Below are positions 8,301 to 16,048 of a DNA stretch of 40,364 nucleotides, in pieces. Origin of the DNA: Enterobacter sp. RHBSTW-00175 (lineage in GTDB: Bacteria > Pseudomonadota > Gammaproteobacteria > Enterobacterales > Enterobacteriaceae); assembly GCF_013927005.1 (NCBI RefSeq), contig NZ_CP055933.1, positions 1-40,364 on the forward strand, read 5' to 3'. A model generated the notes under the pieces. The model was not told the DNA's origin. It saw only the letters and a program-made list of their open reading frames with translations, and searched no databases. Within the stretch, counting starts at the first letter, position 1. Every line of letters starts with the position of its first letter. The position numbers and the translations under genes were made by a program.

Positions 8301-9541
8301 TTCACTAACGCGGCAGTATTTCTGGTGGTTTCACTCGGGTCTGCAAAGGTAAATTTACCCTCAACTACACTGGCGTGGTTATAGATGTGCCACACATCAC
8401 GGGGCATGTCGGCGAGAACATACATTTTGTTATCGCCCCAGTAAGTCATACCGTGAAAAATACCCGCCAGATCACGAAGTACGGTCCAGGCGTCATTGCG
8501 GTCCTGGATATAAACGTTACAACGAAAACGAGGCTCCGTCCCGCTGCCACCCTTCCCGTCAGGCACTGGCTGATCGCAATACTGAGCGATACGATAAAGC
8601 TCCCATTTATCTATCTGTGTCGCGTCAATTCTTTGACCAAGCCCGAAACGCTCGTTCAGGATGATGTCGTAATAAATCCAGGCAGGGTTATCCGTCCATG
8701 CCCATTTAAATACGCCCTCCCAGGTACCAGAGTAAGTCCGTGTCTCAGGATCATAGGTATCAGGTACACGGATGATTCGACCTTTCGGATTGCATACAAC
8801 CTGAGGAATGCCATTAGGGAACTGTTTTGCGTCAAATTCAACGTACAGCAGGGCCGTGTTAACGTAGCGTAGTTTGGCATCAATAATTTCAGTAACAGCC
8901 ACAACGCGCATAATGTCCACAACATTTACGCTCGTCGAATCAGGAGTGATTCTTCGAACCCGCAATTGCCAGCCTGTCGTAGCTTTCGGAAGGTTTACAC
9001 GATGACTGCGCTCATAAAGTGTTGTGGTTTTGTCATCCACAGCACCGTTGATTACGGTTTCATAGGGTCCGCCATCTACTGAAAGATCGATAGCATATTC
9101 AACTCGGGTACCGACTTTATCTCCATTGTTTTTCTGGAATAAAAGAGTCGGCCATCCAAGGCGAATACGCAGCGCAGAGAGTTGGGTGTTGGAGACGGCC
9201 CTTACATAAGGAACCGCCTGTTTCAGTTCATATGAAACCTGAAGTTCATTTTCAACGCCTGGGAATCCCTGAATGTAGTCCTGATCCTGAGTACCGGAAC
9301 GGAACTCATATTTTACATTGTTGAAGTTGTAACTTCCGTCTGCATTCTGAATAGGTGTGTACGATGATGAGTCGCCGAGGTAAATGTTTTTTCCATCAAG
9401 CCCACCTGCGAACTCCCCCTCACCAAGAGCAATAAGTACCTTTGCTCTGGCAATGGACTGAATGCTGTCCGGTGCCTCAACAGGCGTTCGGGTTTTGTTG
9501 CTGCCACCTTTACCGCGCCCTTTGATGATCGTCGTTGTCAT
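5387..9541 (-). CDS. J: Tail tip / central fibre protein J
   Basis: A 1384-aa lambda J-type host-specificity protein. The N-terminal ~600 residues form the tail hub (ending near NPDIYSAVDTGARLDERPISV). Two fibronectin III-like units follow at about 620-810 (MRVAWDAVQGAVAYEAEWRR; IELNWGFPANTEDTLK). Next is a long helical, Ala/Glu-rich stalk (about 830-1050), a DUF1983-like segment (YSIKVAVDANGNQYAAGMG; SQVLFLADRFAV) and a C-terminal strand-rich receptor region ending TITRGTGSFA. It starts at ATG 9541 with SD GGA, only 10 bp after a terminator. The protein forms the tail tip, contacts the outer-membrane receptor and controls DNA release. The full length and unbroken frame suggest it is functional. 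Confidence 0.95.
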   Translation of the reverse strand: MTTTIIKGRGKGGSNKTRTPVEAPDSIQSIARAKVLIALGEGEFAGGLDGKNIYLGDSSSYTPIQNADGSYNFNNVKYEFRSGTQDQDYIQGFPGVENELQVSYELKQAVPYVRAVSNTQLSALRIRLGWPTLLFQKNNGDKVGTRVEYAIDLSVDGGPYETVINGAVDDKTTTLYERSHRVNLPKATTGWQLRVRRITPDSTSVNVVDIMRVVAVTEIIDAKLRYVNTALLYVEFDAKQFPNGIPQVVCNPKGRIIRVPDTYDPETRTYSGTWEGVFKWAWTDNPAWIYYDIILNERFGLGQRIDATQIDKWELYRIAQYCDQPVPDGKGGSGTEPRFRCNVYIQDRNDAWTVLRDLAGIFHGMTYWGDNKMYVLADMPRDVWHIYNHASVVEGKFTFADPSETTRNTAALVNWSDPANHYKDTPEPVYDNDLAMRFDYRQLEMTAIGCTRQSEANRRGRWALLTNGIGEVVTFSTGMDVPPVGEVIGVAANELAGRTIGGRVSAVNGRNITLDRAADVKAGNRLFLNLPSGIAQARTVQAVNGNIVTVTTSYSETPETECNWGVDSDDLFIALFRVTGTRDNNDGTFEVTGTTYNPDIYSAVDTGARLDERPISVIPPGVQAPPDNIVVDSYSTVNQNIAITTMRVAWDAVQGAVAYEAEWRRDSGNWVSVPRTSSLGFEVQGIYSGRYLVRVRAVNSSDVSSVWASSAEVTLTGKVGNPPKPVGFTASENVVFGIELNWGFPANTEDTLKTEIQYSLTGTEDDAILLTDVPYPQRKYQQMGLKAGQVFWYRAQLVDRTGNESGYTEFVRGQASVDVSDITDAILEDIKTSEVFKDLIEDAVASSDKVAELTDAIKENAEGLAAAVGSNKQTAEAIIGNALAIADVVVRQTAQQGANTATFEQLREVIATETEARVTDVTRLEAETADNAAGITEVRQALSDETQARATAVDQLTAATQVISDKADAAGQASSQNSADITSLQQVVTDTTSSMASRLDELGARTDTANGGIQNNAIALITSTLAQVNQRMTLSVQYGDNKAGIERVDNVMADASKAVAESLKTLDSSAGGNTANVTDFAKTMADFSQASATQINSLKVTVNGQSAAIVQNAQVSADINNNLNAMYSIKVAVDANGNQYAAGMGIGVQNTPAGMQSQVLFLADRFAVMTQAGGTVTLPFVIQNGQVFINDAFFRDASIQFGKITDSLKSDNFVTGSNGAGWNLPKSGNAELNNVTIRGMVYASGGNFKGTVEATTFVGDIANVGIGGDVSISGGGVATRTITFTDSSTSALGKSALLEALIYLSASAATTVSITLNINGSTRDLGKINVPSGTAGVWMTVRHAVRNITTSTVTGIITVTGTGTASKIISAPTLTITRGTGSFA

Positions 9542-9550
9542 AGCGCATCC

Positions 9551-9575
9551 AAAAAAAAAGCCACCAGGAGGTGGC
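9551..9575 (-). terminator. Strong intrinsic terminator just before J
   Basis: On the minus strand GCCACC-TCCT-GGTGGC is followed by nine T residues (9559-9551), then GGATGCGCT and the J start codon. Termination here would limit J relative to I, K, L and M. Confidence 0.85.
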
Positions 9576-9589
9576 TTGTCGTTGGTGTT

Positions 9590-10177
9590 TTATTGCTGAT
9601 CTTCCGCATAGATTCCGGCAGAGATAATCGCCCCCCCTATTTCCCGCTGACCATACAATAAAGGAACGGGGTTGCCGGACGCTGTTGTATTAACGGGTCC
9701 ACCAAACGCATAGGAAGGTTTGTTATCTGGGTCCTGTCGCATCCGCAGACCAGCAACCTGAGGGGAAAGCATTTGCACCACACCGCCAACAGCCATAGAA
9801 CCAGCTGCGGCATATAGCGCCATTTGTGTACCTGCTGCCCATCCTACTGGGTTCCACCAGGTAAAGGCCGCAATTGCGGCGGCAGTAATAATTTGAAAGA
9901 GGCCAGCCCTCTTACTACCGCGTATGACAGGGATAATGCGAAGTTCATCGCCAGGACCAAGAAGATCAAACTCTTCCTTTCCTATGTTTATTTGGTTTCG
10001 GAAGATGACAAAATCCAACCCCTTCGCTCTGGTCTCGCGCAGGTAGGCATCAAATCCATCAATGGTATTAGATAGCGCCCTGAATACCTCACTGGCAGAC
10101 GTTAACGCGCGGCGGTGGGTCCTGCCAAATCGCTGAGCCATTGAACCACTGAGTTTAATGACGGTTTTTCTTTCCAT
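9590..10177 (-). CDS. I: Tail assembly protein I
   Basis: A 195-aa protein of the lambda tail assembly protein I family. The N-terminal half is ubiquitin-like (MERKTVIKLSGSMAQRFGR; INIGKEEFDLLGPGDELRIIP). A hydrophobic Ala/Gly-rich middle follows (FQIITAAAIAAFTWWNPVGW). The conserved C-terminus carries GNPVPLLYGQREIGGAIISA. It acts in assembly of the tail tip initiator complex and is not a major virion component. The start at 10177 overlaps the K stop by one base (TAATG), and the gene lies in the standard M-L-K-I-J order. Confidence 0.9.
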   Translation of the reverse strand: MERKTVIKLSGSMAQRFGRTHRRALTSASEVFRALSNTIDGFDAYLRETRAKGLDFVIFRNQINIGKEEFDLLGPGDELRIIPVIRGSKRAGLFQIITAAAIAAFTWWNPVGWAAGTQMALYAAAGSMAVGGVVQMLSPQVAGLRMRQDPDNKPSYAFGGPVNTTASGNPVPLLYGQREIGGAIISAGIYAEDQQ

Positions 10178-10887
10178 TACATCAAATCCTTATAACGCAG
10201 AATTCTGATGGTACGGTCACGATAGTAGCCCCCGTATGGAATGCGCTGGCTTAGCTGGCCATACATGTGGTGAAGGAGTACATTACCCTCAAGCAAAATA
10301 CCCGCGTGGTTTGGGACTGCGGACTGTACCTGCATGATTACCATGTCACCTGGCTGGGCAGTACCGTTGAACTCCCTGAACCCACACTCATACCAGTTGT
10401 CCATGTAGAGGTTTTCTCCCTGCTCCCACCAGTGACGATCCACGCTGTAATTCGGTAACTTAATACCGTGCTCAGTGCGGAAATAATCCATGATGAGAGA
10501 CCAGCAGTCGGCGTGACCTAGCACAAACTGGCGACCAGTTAACGGCCGATCACCACGAGGCATGACAGTACGAATATCCCCTTCCGGCCAGGATGCAATT
10601 ACCCAGGGCAATTCAGTAGCATCACACATCAGCATGTCGAGTTCGCTTGGCTGGGTTGTCGCACCATCACCAGGATGGCTATGCACGATAGCAACTACAG
10701 TGCCCTGCTCTTCAGCCGCCGCATAATCTTCAGGAGACAGTTCGAACTGCTCAGTCGGGGATTCAGCCTGATTTCTGCAAGGGATATATTTCTCTACTCG
10801 TCCTTTCTGAATGACAACGCCACAGCATTCGTCTGGACACGATGAGGCCGCGTGCGCCAGTATGGCGCTGACTGTTTTCTCGCGCAT
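10177..10887 (-). CDS. K: Tail tip assembly protein K (JAMM + NlpC/P60)
   Basis: A 236-aa two-domain protein. The N-terminal JAB/JAMM metallopeptidase-like domain has a full motif: E20, H69, H71, S81, D84 in HSHPGDGATTQPSELD. The C-terminal NlpC/P60 peptidase domain has C128 (GHADCWSLIMD) and H194 (VPNHAGILLEGN). Lambda K-type proteins act in tail-tip assembly and may process cell wall or a tip protein. The start at 10887 follows AGAGGATAACC, 2 bp after the L stop. All catalytic residues I can check are present, so both domains look active. Confidence 0.92.
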   Translation of the reverse strand: MREKTVSAILAHAASSCPDECCGVVIQKGRVEKYIPCRNQAESPTEQFELSPEDYAAAEEQGTVVAIVHSHPGDGATTQPSELDMLMCDATELPWVIASWPEGDIRTVMPRGDRPLTGRQFVLGHADCWSLIMDYFRTEHGIKLPNYSVDRHWWEQGENLYMDNWYECGFREFNGTAQPGDMVIMQVQSAVPNHAGILLEGNVLLHHMYGQLSQRIPYGGYYRDRTIRILRYKDLM

Positions 10888-10889
10888 GG

Positions 10890-11648
10890 TTATCCTCTCA
10901 GAAGTGAAGCGCCGGGGAAGCCACCATAATCCAGCTGCTCATTCTCACCGAAGCGTGGCTTGCAACCAGTAGACATCAGGCCAGAGCAGACATCCTGTGA
11001 AGGATCATCCACCCGGTTACCGTCTTTATCGAACCAGCCGTTTTGTCCCGCATAAGTGCAGCCGTTACCGGTTTTGTACCAGCCACGCATACACCACGTG
11101 CACATAGGCTGAATCTGCCGGGTAGGAATTAACTGCCCGCGTAGATCAGCAGGACTGGAAAGCTCAAACTCCACTGTTTCATCATCAGAACCTGATTTTC
11201 GGTCGATGTAGTAAACCTGTTTGCGCTCCTCGTTTGGATTGGCGGTCGGGTTACCATCAGGAAAGTTTCTGGCGTCAAGGTAATGAGCGAAGGTGTCATG
11301 GATGATCACCTTTGCTTTAGCCATCCCCTGAAAGCGCCTGCACAATGCCCCAATCGTGCCGCTGATGTTTGCCACGGCAAGCGCTGGCCGAGAGCTTTGC
11401 CCGTCACTGCTGACAGATATTCCGGTAAGTTCGTATGGCCACGCGCCATATTCCTGCCCTTGCCACCACACTGACTTCGGTTCCAGTTTCGACTCATCGC
11501 CACCGGAGGCGATAATTTCCGCCTCTGTATGGGGGATCGTCTCGTTATGGAAACGAAGAATACCGGCACCGAAAGCTGATCCGTCCACCTCGATAAGGCG
11601 GACGCGCTTACCCGGCTCCAGTTTCTGGACATCGGATGAAATACTCAT
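10890..11648 (-). CDS. L: Minor tail protein L
   Basis: A 252-aa protein of the lambda minor tail protein L family. The C-terminal third holds five cysteines (C183, C186, C197, C221, C229; PMCTWCMRGW, GNGCTYAG, DVCSGLMSTGCKP). In lambda L the equivalent cysteines bind an iron-sulfur cluster, so this version probably does too. It overlaps M by 4 bp (ATGA). It belongs to the tip initiator complex together with K, I and J. Confidence 0.92.
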   Translation of the reverse strand: MSISSDVQKLEPGKRVRLIEVDGSAFGAGILRFHNETIPHTEAEIIASGGDESKLEPKSVWWQGQEYGAWPYELTGISVSSDGQSSRPALAVANISGTIGALCRRFQGMAKAKVIIHDTFAHYLDARNFPDGNPTANPNEERKQVYYIDRKSGSDDETVEFELSSPADLRGQLIPTRQIQPMCTWCMRGWYKTGNGCTYAGQNGWFDKDGNRVDDPSQDVCSGLMSTGCKPRFGENEQLDYGGFPGASLLRG

Positions 11649-11983
11649 GGATGGTATGCCTGTATGAATGTGCTACTGAGGGTGTATTTCTTATTACCGA
11701 GGGTAGATATCTGGAAGGACTCCGCGCGCCAGAGTCCTGATGACTCAAGTGGCGGTTTCCAGATAAATGACTTATACCCCGCATGTCTGTTCAGGAAGTT
11801 TTTGATAGCCTGAATGTATGCTTCATCACCGGTAAAACTGACGCTCCATTGTGGTGTCACCGGGTTGATACCATCACCAGCCACCTGCGCATAACCATCT
11901 CCAAATTGCGCCTTTCTGGTCCGAAAACTGGTATCAACCTGAGAGGCAACCTTCGGACACCAGGTGAAGGTTTCAACTGTCAT
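11645..11983 (-). CDS. M: Minor tail protein M
   Basis: A 112-aa lambda minor tail protein M homologue. It shows the family's SFRTRKAQFGDGYAQVAGDG and a later YKSFIWKPPL followed by the strand-rich FQISTLGNKKYTLSSTF. It forms part of the tail tip below the tape-measure end. It starts at ATG 11983, 2 bp after the tape-measure stop, and its stop overlaps the L start by 4 bp. Confidence 0.92.
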   Translation of the reverse strand: MTVETFTWCPKVASQVDTSFRTRKAQFGDGYAQVAGDGINPVTPQWSVSFTGDEAYIQAIKNFLNRHAGYKSFIWKPPLESSGLWRAESFQISTLGNKKYTLSSTFIQAYHP

Positions 11984-11985
11984 GG

Positions 11986-14900
11986 TTAAACTCCCTTAAT
12001 CAAACGCCACAATGGTGAGCCAGGCATACTGGCCTGCTCGTTAATAACGCCAGTGATGGCATCTTTCAGTTGTCTGCCAGCGGCACCGGCTGTTCCCTGA
12101 CTGGCCGCCTGTGGTGATCCACCCTGAATATTGATATCGCCGAAGTTAACTGAAGGCACACCACCAGAGACCTGAGGAGTGCCAACAGCCCGAACGCCCA
12201 GAGAACCATCAGCAGCACGGGTAAGTGGCATAATGGCTTCAGGTCCAGCCTCTGCAAACACTCCCGCACCTTTGGCAAATGCAAAAAGCTGAGGAGTCTG
12301 AAACACTCCATTGCTGTATGCGCTCAGGGATGGGGAGTCGTAAACATTACCTTTGGCATTAAGGGTAAAGTTCGCACCAGCATTCTGAATAGCGGTACCG
12401 CTGCTGGCGGTAGCGGCTGACGAGGCACCAAAACTGAACAGTGATCCAATTGAGCTGACGCCATTAGCAACAGCCATATTCACCAGGACGTTCTGGATAA
12501 TCTTCAGTACACTGACGCCCCAGTCCTTCCAGCTGTCGACATTGCCATTGAGCATGTCAGTAATCGAAGTTACCGCCCCACCCATTGCCTGCTTCATCCC
12601 GTCAGCTGCCATGGAGGAGTAATCTGTCGCTTCGTCCACCCAGTTGGCATAACCTTCAGACAAGCCCGTCATCCAGTCATCGCGCTGAGCATCAGAAGCA
12701 GCGTAATATCCTTCCTGGTCGCGCAGGCGCTCTTCGAGATAGCGCTTATTAAGCGCCAGCCCCTGCTGATAGAACGCCTCATCAATTTCACCAGCCTGAC
12801 GCTGCCGGAGAAGATCGGTATTCTTCTGCTCAAACTCCTTACGCAAGTTGAACTGCTCCTGAAGTCTTTCGCGGAACCGGGTCCCCTGCCCATACCCAAG
12901 AAGTTGAGCCTCATTAGCTGCACGGGCGCTGGCATTGCTGTCAGCAAGGTTGGCTTCGTAGTTGCGCAGCTGCTCGCGAAGTTTTACCTGATCGATGAGA
13001 GCAGCATTTCGCATAACTTCGGCTTTCTGGGCCTGACTCAGCGTAGAAAGCTCACCCTGGCTTACCTGATATTTAACCTTTGCCAGCTCGGTATTCTGCC
13101 CTTGCAGGGCAATCTGCTCCTTCTGTTGTTTGATCAGACGCTTATAGACATCCTCTGTCTTTTCGCCTTCCGTCTTTGGCCCTTTTTTCTGAGGCTTATT
13201 GGCCTCATTATTTCGCCATTCAGCCAGACCGTTATTAATCAACTCCTGACGGCCAGTCTGGAATTGTGGGTCACTGGTTAGTCCCAGATCGTCGGCGGCA
13301 TAACCCAACCGTAAACGCTCTTTAGCCTCTCCTTTAAGACGTGATAACTCCAGGTCACGGCGGCTCTTTTCAATAGCATCGGTTTGCTTTTTATCGAGAT
13401 CAGCCTGAGGAAGTCTGAGTGGAACATTAGCCAGGCCCTGACGAGTCATAAGGAGCTGGTTGCCCAGCCCCAGCAGTCGGTTAAATTCAGAATGCTGGCC
13501 ATTCATCATGACTAGTGACTGATAGACAGCGTTCTGACGCCAAGCTTGTTCGCGTATTAAATCGTTGCGCCGCCGCTCAATTTCTTCAAGAGCCTGTTGT
13601 ATTCCGCGAGACTTATCTCGCATGTCATTTAATTTTCCCTCTTCTACAGCGAGCTGGTCCGTCACTATAGATATTGCTCTCAGAATATTTGCATCGTTCT
13701 CGCTGGTAATGCCAGGTTTTCCACGCGATGCATTCAAATCGTCAATCTGGAGCTTCAGCTCACCAACCTTTCTGGCTTGCTCATCAACAAGGCGATTTTG
13801 TTCAACTAAAGCCTCAACGGTTTGCCCGCGATTTTCATCTGTCTCAGTCAGAGACATTTTTGAGGTTTTTTGTCTAATTTCATCAATCTGCCCAGCATAC
13901 TCCTGGGCAGAACGACGAGCTTGCTCCTGATTCTGATACATGGTGTACCAGGCACCAGCGCCAAGCATCAGCAGTCCTGGCAACCCGCCAACCAACCCTA
14001 AAAGGCCTGTAGCTCCAGTTTTTACCAATCCCAGCACAGATGTTGCAGAGTTAAGAGCTTGTTGAGATGCTGCCACGGCTCTGTTTGACTGCACCAGAGC
14101 AGCGTTCGCTGTAATCATTGCACGGCGTCTGGCTATAGCATTTTGAGTCGCTGTGGCCTCAGCATTAGTATTCTTAGCTAAGACAAGCTCGGACTGAGCC
14201 AGTTGATATGCTCGCTCAGCAGCAATAGCATCGGCGACCGCCTTGCGCTGTGACTGTGTGGCAGTATTTGCCCTGGCAGCGGCAAGTGCTATTTCATTTT
14301 TCCTTGCCTCAACGAGTTGCGCTGTTTGGCTTCCAAGATCGCCAATCATACCGCCAATGAATTTTGAACCGCCGAGCGCAGCCAAGACACCAGCAGCAGA
14401 TGCAACTGTATTTATATTGTCTGAAATATCATTCAACACACCAGTAAGTGCACTTGTCGCTCCGGTAGCTTCATTTGCACCACCAACCCACGCCATAAAG
14501 GCGTTTTCAATTTTTGTCGTCGCTGAAGCGACTGTCTGAGGCATAGCAACATATTCATCACGCAATGCGCCGAGTTGGCTGATTAACGCTGGTACAACCT
14601 TATCAGAGGTAAGTTGCCCCTGATCTGCCATTGCTTTTAAATCTTTTCTGGCAACGCCCATGCCGGATGCCAGCGCGCGAATGACGCGATCGCCATTTTC
14701 GTTGACGGAATTAAATTCCTCTCCACGAAGAACACCCTGTGCCAGCGCCTGACTAAACTGCGTTATTACTGAACTGGCTTCAGATGTGCTTGCACCAGAC
14801 AACTTAAGCCCAGTTGAAATGGCCTCAGTTACTTTCAGAACATCTTCTGAACTGTAACCATACTCACGCATAGAAGCGGCTGAGCGAGCAAAAAGACTGG

Positions 14901-15288
14901 CATTATCTGAAAATGCAGTGCCGGTTCGCTGGCTGATATCCATCAACTCTTTCTGTGATTCCTTAAAATCATCAGAAGATTTGGATGCTTGTTTCAGGCG
15001 AGCATTAACTGAGCTCCACTCATCAGCAAGCGAGATTAGATGTCCAGTCGCATATGCGCCAGCAAATGCACCAGTAAGGCCCATAGCAGACGCCTTTGCT
15101 GAATTAAGCTGCCCCGTTAGGTCAGCTAGGGCTCTCTGAGTTTCTCTTGACGCTGCCGCTGCCTGCCGACCACCATTTTGCATGGTACGGTAATAGTCCT
15201 GTCCCATACGTGAGGCACGCGAAATTTCCGTCTGGAATGATTGCGAGTTAGCGGAAATTTTAATAATCAATTCACGTAATGTTGCCAT
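11986..15288 (-). CDS. H: Tail tape measure protein
   Basis: A 1100-aa tape measure protein. The start is put at ATG 15288 (MATLRELIIKISANSQSFQ) because TGGAGAAATGTG precedes it; an upstream in-frame ATG at 15333 would run back through the terminator. Residues of about 60-260 are the tape-measure N-terminal domain (SVNARLKQASKSSDDFKESQ; AQGVLRGEEFNSVNENGDR). A hydrophobic stretch at about 440 (GLLGLVGGLPGLLMLGAGAW) can insert into membrane during DNA ejection. Helical charged repeats (500-900) and a lambda-type C-terminal region follow (YANWVDEATDYSSMAADGMK). Its length sets tail length; 1100 aa predicts a tail of lambda-like size or slightly longer. Confidence 0.93.
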   Translation of the reverse strand: MATLRELIIKISANSQSFQTEISRASRMGQDYYRTMQNGGRQAAAASRETQRALADLTGQLNSAKASAMGLTGAFAGAYATGHLISLADEWSSVNARLKQASKSSDDFKESQKELMDISQRTGTAFSDNASLFARSAASMREYGYSSEDVLKVTEAISTGLKLSGASTSEASSVITQFSQALAQGVLRGEEFNSVNENGDRVIRALASGMGVARKDLKAMADQGQLTSDKVVPALISQLGALRDEYVAMPQTVASATTKIENAFMAWVGGANEATGATSALTGVLNDISDNINTVASAAGVLAALGGSKFIGGMIGDLGSQTAQLVEARKNEIALAAARANTATQSQRKAVADAIAAERAYQLAQSELVLAKNTNAEATATQNAIARRRAMITANAALVQSNRAVAASQQALNSATSVLGLVKTGATGLLGLVGGLPGLLMLGAGAWYTMYQNQEQARRSAQEYAGQIDEIRQKTSKMSLTETDENRGQTVEALVEQNRLVDEQARKVGELKLQIDDLNASRGKPGITSENDANILRAISIVTDQLAVEEGKLNDMRDKSRGIQQALEEIERRRNDLIREQAWRQNAVYQSLVMMNGQHSEFNRLLGLGNQLLMTRQGLANVPLRLPQADLDKKQTDAIEKSRRDLELSRLKGEAKERLRLGYAADDLGLTSDPQFQTGRQELINNGLAEWRNNEANKPQKKGPKTEGEKTEDVYKRLIKQQKEQIALQGQNTELAKVKYQVSQGELSTLSQAQKAEVMRNAALIDQVKLREQLRNYEANLADSNASARAANEAQLLGYGQGTRFRERLQEQFNLRKEFEQKNTDLLRQRQAGEIDEAFYQQGLALNKRYLEERLRDQEGYYAASDAQRDDWMTGLSEGYANWVDEATDYSSMAADGMKQAMGGAVTSITDMLNGNVDSWKDWGVSVLKIIQNVLVNMAVANGVSSIGSLFSFGASSAATASSGTAIQNAGANFTLNAKGNVYDSPSLSAYSNGVFQTPQLFAFAKGAGVFAEAGPEAIMPLTRAADGSLGVRAVGTPQVSGGVPSVNFGDINIQGGSPQAASQGTAGAAGRQLKDAITGVINEQASMPGSPLWRLIKGV

Positions 15289-15303
15289 CACATTTCTCCA
15301 GGC

Positions 15304-15328
15304 GAAAAAAAACCCGCCGAGGCGGGTT
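15304..15328 (-). terminator. Intrinsic terminator after the lipoprotein moron
   Basis: On the minus strand AACCCGCC-TC-GGCGGGTT is followed by eight T residues (15312-15305). It lies between the lipoprotein gene and the tape-measure SD. Confidence 0.85.
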
Positions 15329-15349
15329 ATCATAATGAGATAATTAATT

Positions 15350-15715
15350 TCATTTACATTCTTTGATTATTTCCAAAACTTCCTTTTCAGAAATTGGTAC
15401 GAAGTCAGTTTCAGAACGTTGATAAGAGATTAAAGATTGACTATTGTTTTTTTTAACCTCTACTCTATGAAAATACTTCATGCGGGAGAACTGAATCGCA
15501 CCAATATAAATCTCCAAACCTTCCCCATCAACTAAGTTATTAGTAACAACTTTTTCTGGTATTAAAAAATCTAGTTTATCTAGTATACAACCACTTACGT
15601 CATCTGCACTTCTGCTTGATGAGAACGAAAGTTTTTTATTATTCTTTATATCGTTCCTTGTATCACCAGTACAACCCGCAATCAGAAATATTATGAGTAT
15701 TAAAATTTTCACCAT
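15350..15715 (-). CDS. Moron lipoprotein, candidate superinfection-exclusion factor
   Basis: A 121-aa protein starting at ATG 15715 with SD GGAGGG. The signal peptide MVKILILIIFLIAGC ends in a lipobox (LIAGC), so the mature lipoprotein starts at C15 with TGDTRND. An Asp at +4, none at +2, is compatible with outer-membrane sorting. The rest is a small Lys- and Ser-rich domain with a second Cys pair (SGCILDKLDF; IKECK). The gene is visibly AT-richer than the head and tail genes around it, has its own promoter and terminator, and interrupts the G/T-H order. HK97 carries its superinfection-exclusion gene 15 at this position. Function is inferred from position and lipoprotein nature only. Confidence 0.75.
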   Translation of the reverse strand: MVKILILIIFLIAGCTGDTRNDIKNNKKLSFSSSRSADDVSGCILDKLDFLIPEKVVTNNLVDGEGLEIYIGAIQFSRMKYFHRVEVKKNNSQSLISYQRSETDFVPISEKEVLEIIKECK

Positions 15716-15716
15716 A

Positions 15717-15738
15717 ATCCCTCCAGTTAAAGAGGGAT
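15717..15738 (-). promoter_or_regulatory. RBS-sequestering hairpin of lipoprotein gene
   Basis: ATCCCTC and GAGGGAT (15717-15723 with 15732-15738) are perfectly complementary over 7 bp. On the minus strand the 3' arm contains the SD (GGAGGG) of the lipoprotein gene. Long transcripts read through from upstream can form the hairpin. A transcript started at the local promoter would begin near 15731 and lose the upstream arm. Confidence 0.5.
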
Positions 15739-15765
15739 AATATTATTTATGTAGCAAAATGTCAC
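15737..15765 (-). promoter_or_regulatory. Sigma70 promoter of the lipoprotein moron
   Basis: On the minus strand GTGACA (15765-15760), a 17-bp spacer and TATTAT (15742-15737): five of six matches in each box with ideal spacing. The -35 overlaps the stop codon of the tail chaperone. This would express the lipoprotein in the lysogen, independent of late transcription. Confidence 0.7.
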
Positions 15766-16040
15766 TGAGTTGCAACAGTAAGTGCAGCCTCAAGAGCAGC
15801 AAATGGGTCCTTCGGTGCTGACTGTTCGCCATCACCCCAGCGCAGGATCGCATCGTCCAGCGGAACTTTAGCCCCCTGTGAACCGTAAATTGCAGAGACA
15901 ATCTGCGCAGCCTGGATATCCCCGCGAATATCGCCAACTGGACTTTGCCTGTCGAACTCAATCCACATCAGAAGCTCGCTTGCCGTCATATTCTGTCGAA
16001 GCTCTGAGAGCGTGCGCCCCATACGGAGCGCAAGCGACAT
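15762..16040 (-). CDS. Tail assembly chaperone, T-like part (frameshift extension of G)
   Basis: A 92-codon frame with the motif SLALRMGRTLSELRQNMTAS followed by ELLMWIEFDRQSPVG, typical of the second half of lambda-like G-T chaperones (DUF4035-like). The frame is open upstream of its ATG as far as the slip site at 16067-16074 and is exactly -1 relative to G, so the main product is probably the G-T fusion. Independent initiation at 16040 is possible but lacks a strong SD. G-T is thought to bind the tape measure and recruit tube subunits. Confidence 0.8.
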   Translation of the reverse strand: MSLALRMGRTLSELRQNMTASELLMWIEFDRQSPVGDIRGDIQAAQIVSAIYGSQGAKVPLDDAILRWGDGEQSAPKDPFAALEAALTVATQ

Positions 16041-16048
16041 CAGAAACT

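Noticed and set aside
4216..9507. Many plus-strand frames inside J and the fibre gene
   Set aside because: They are shadows of the minus-strand tail genes, without SDs or families.
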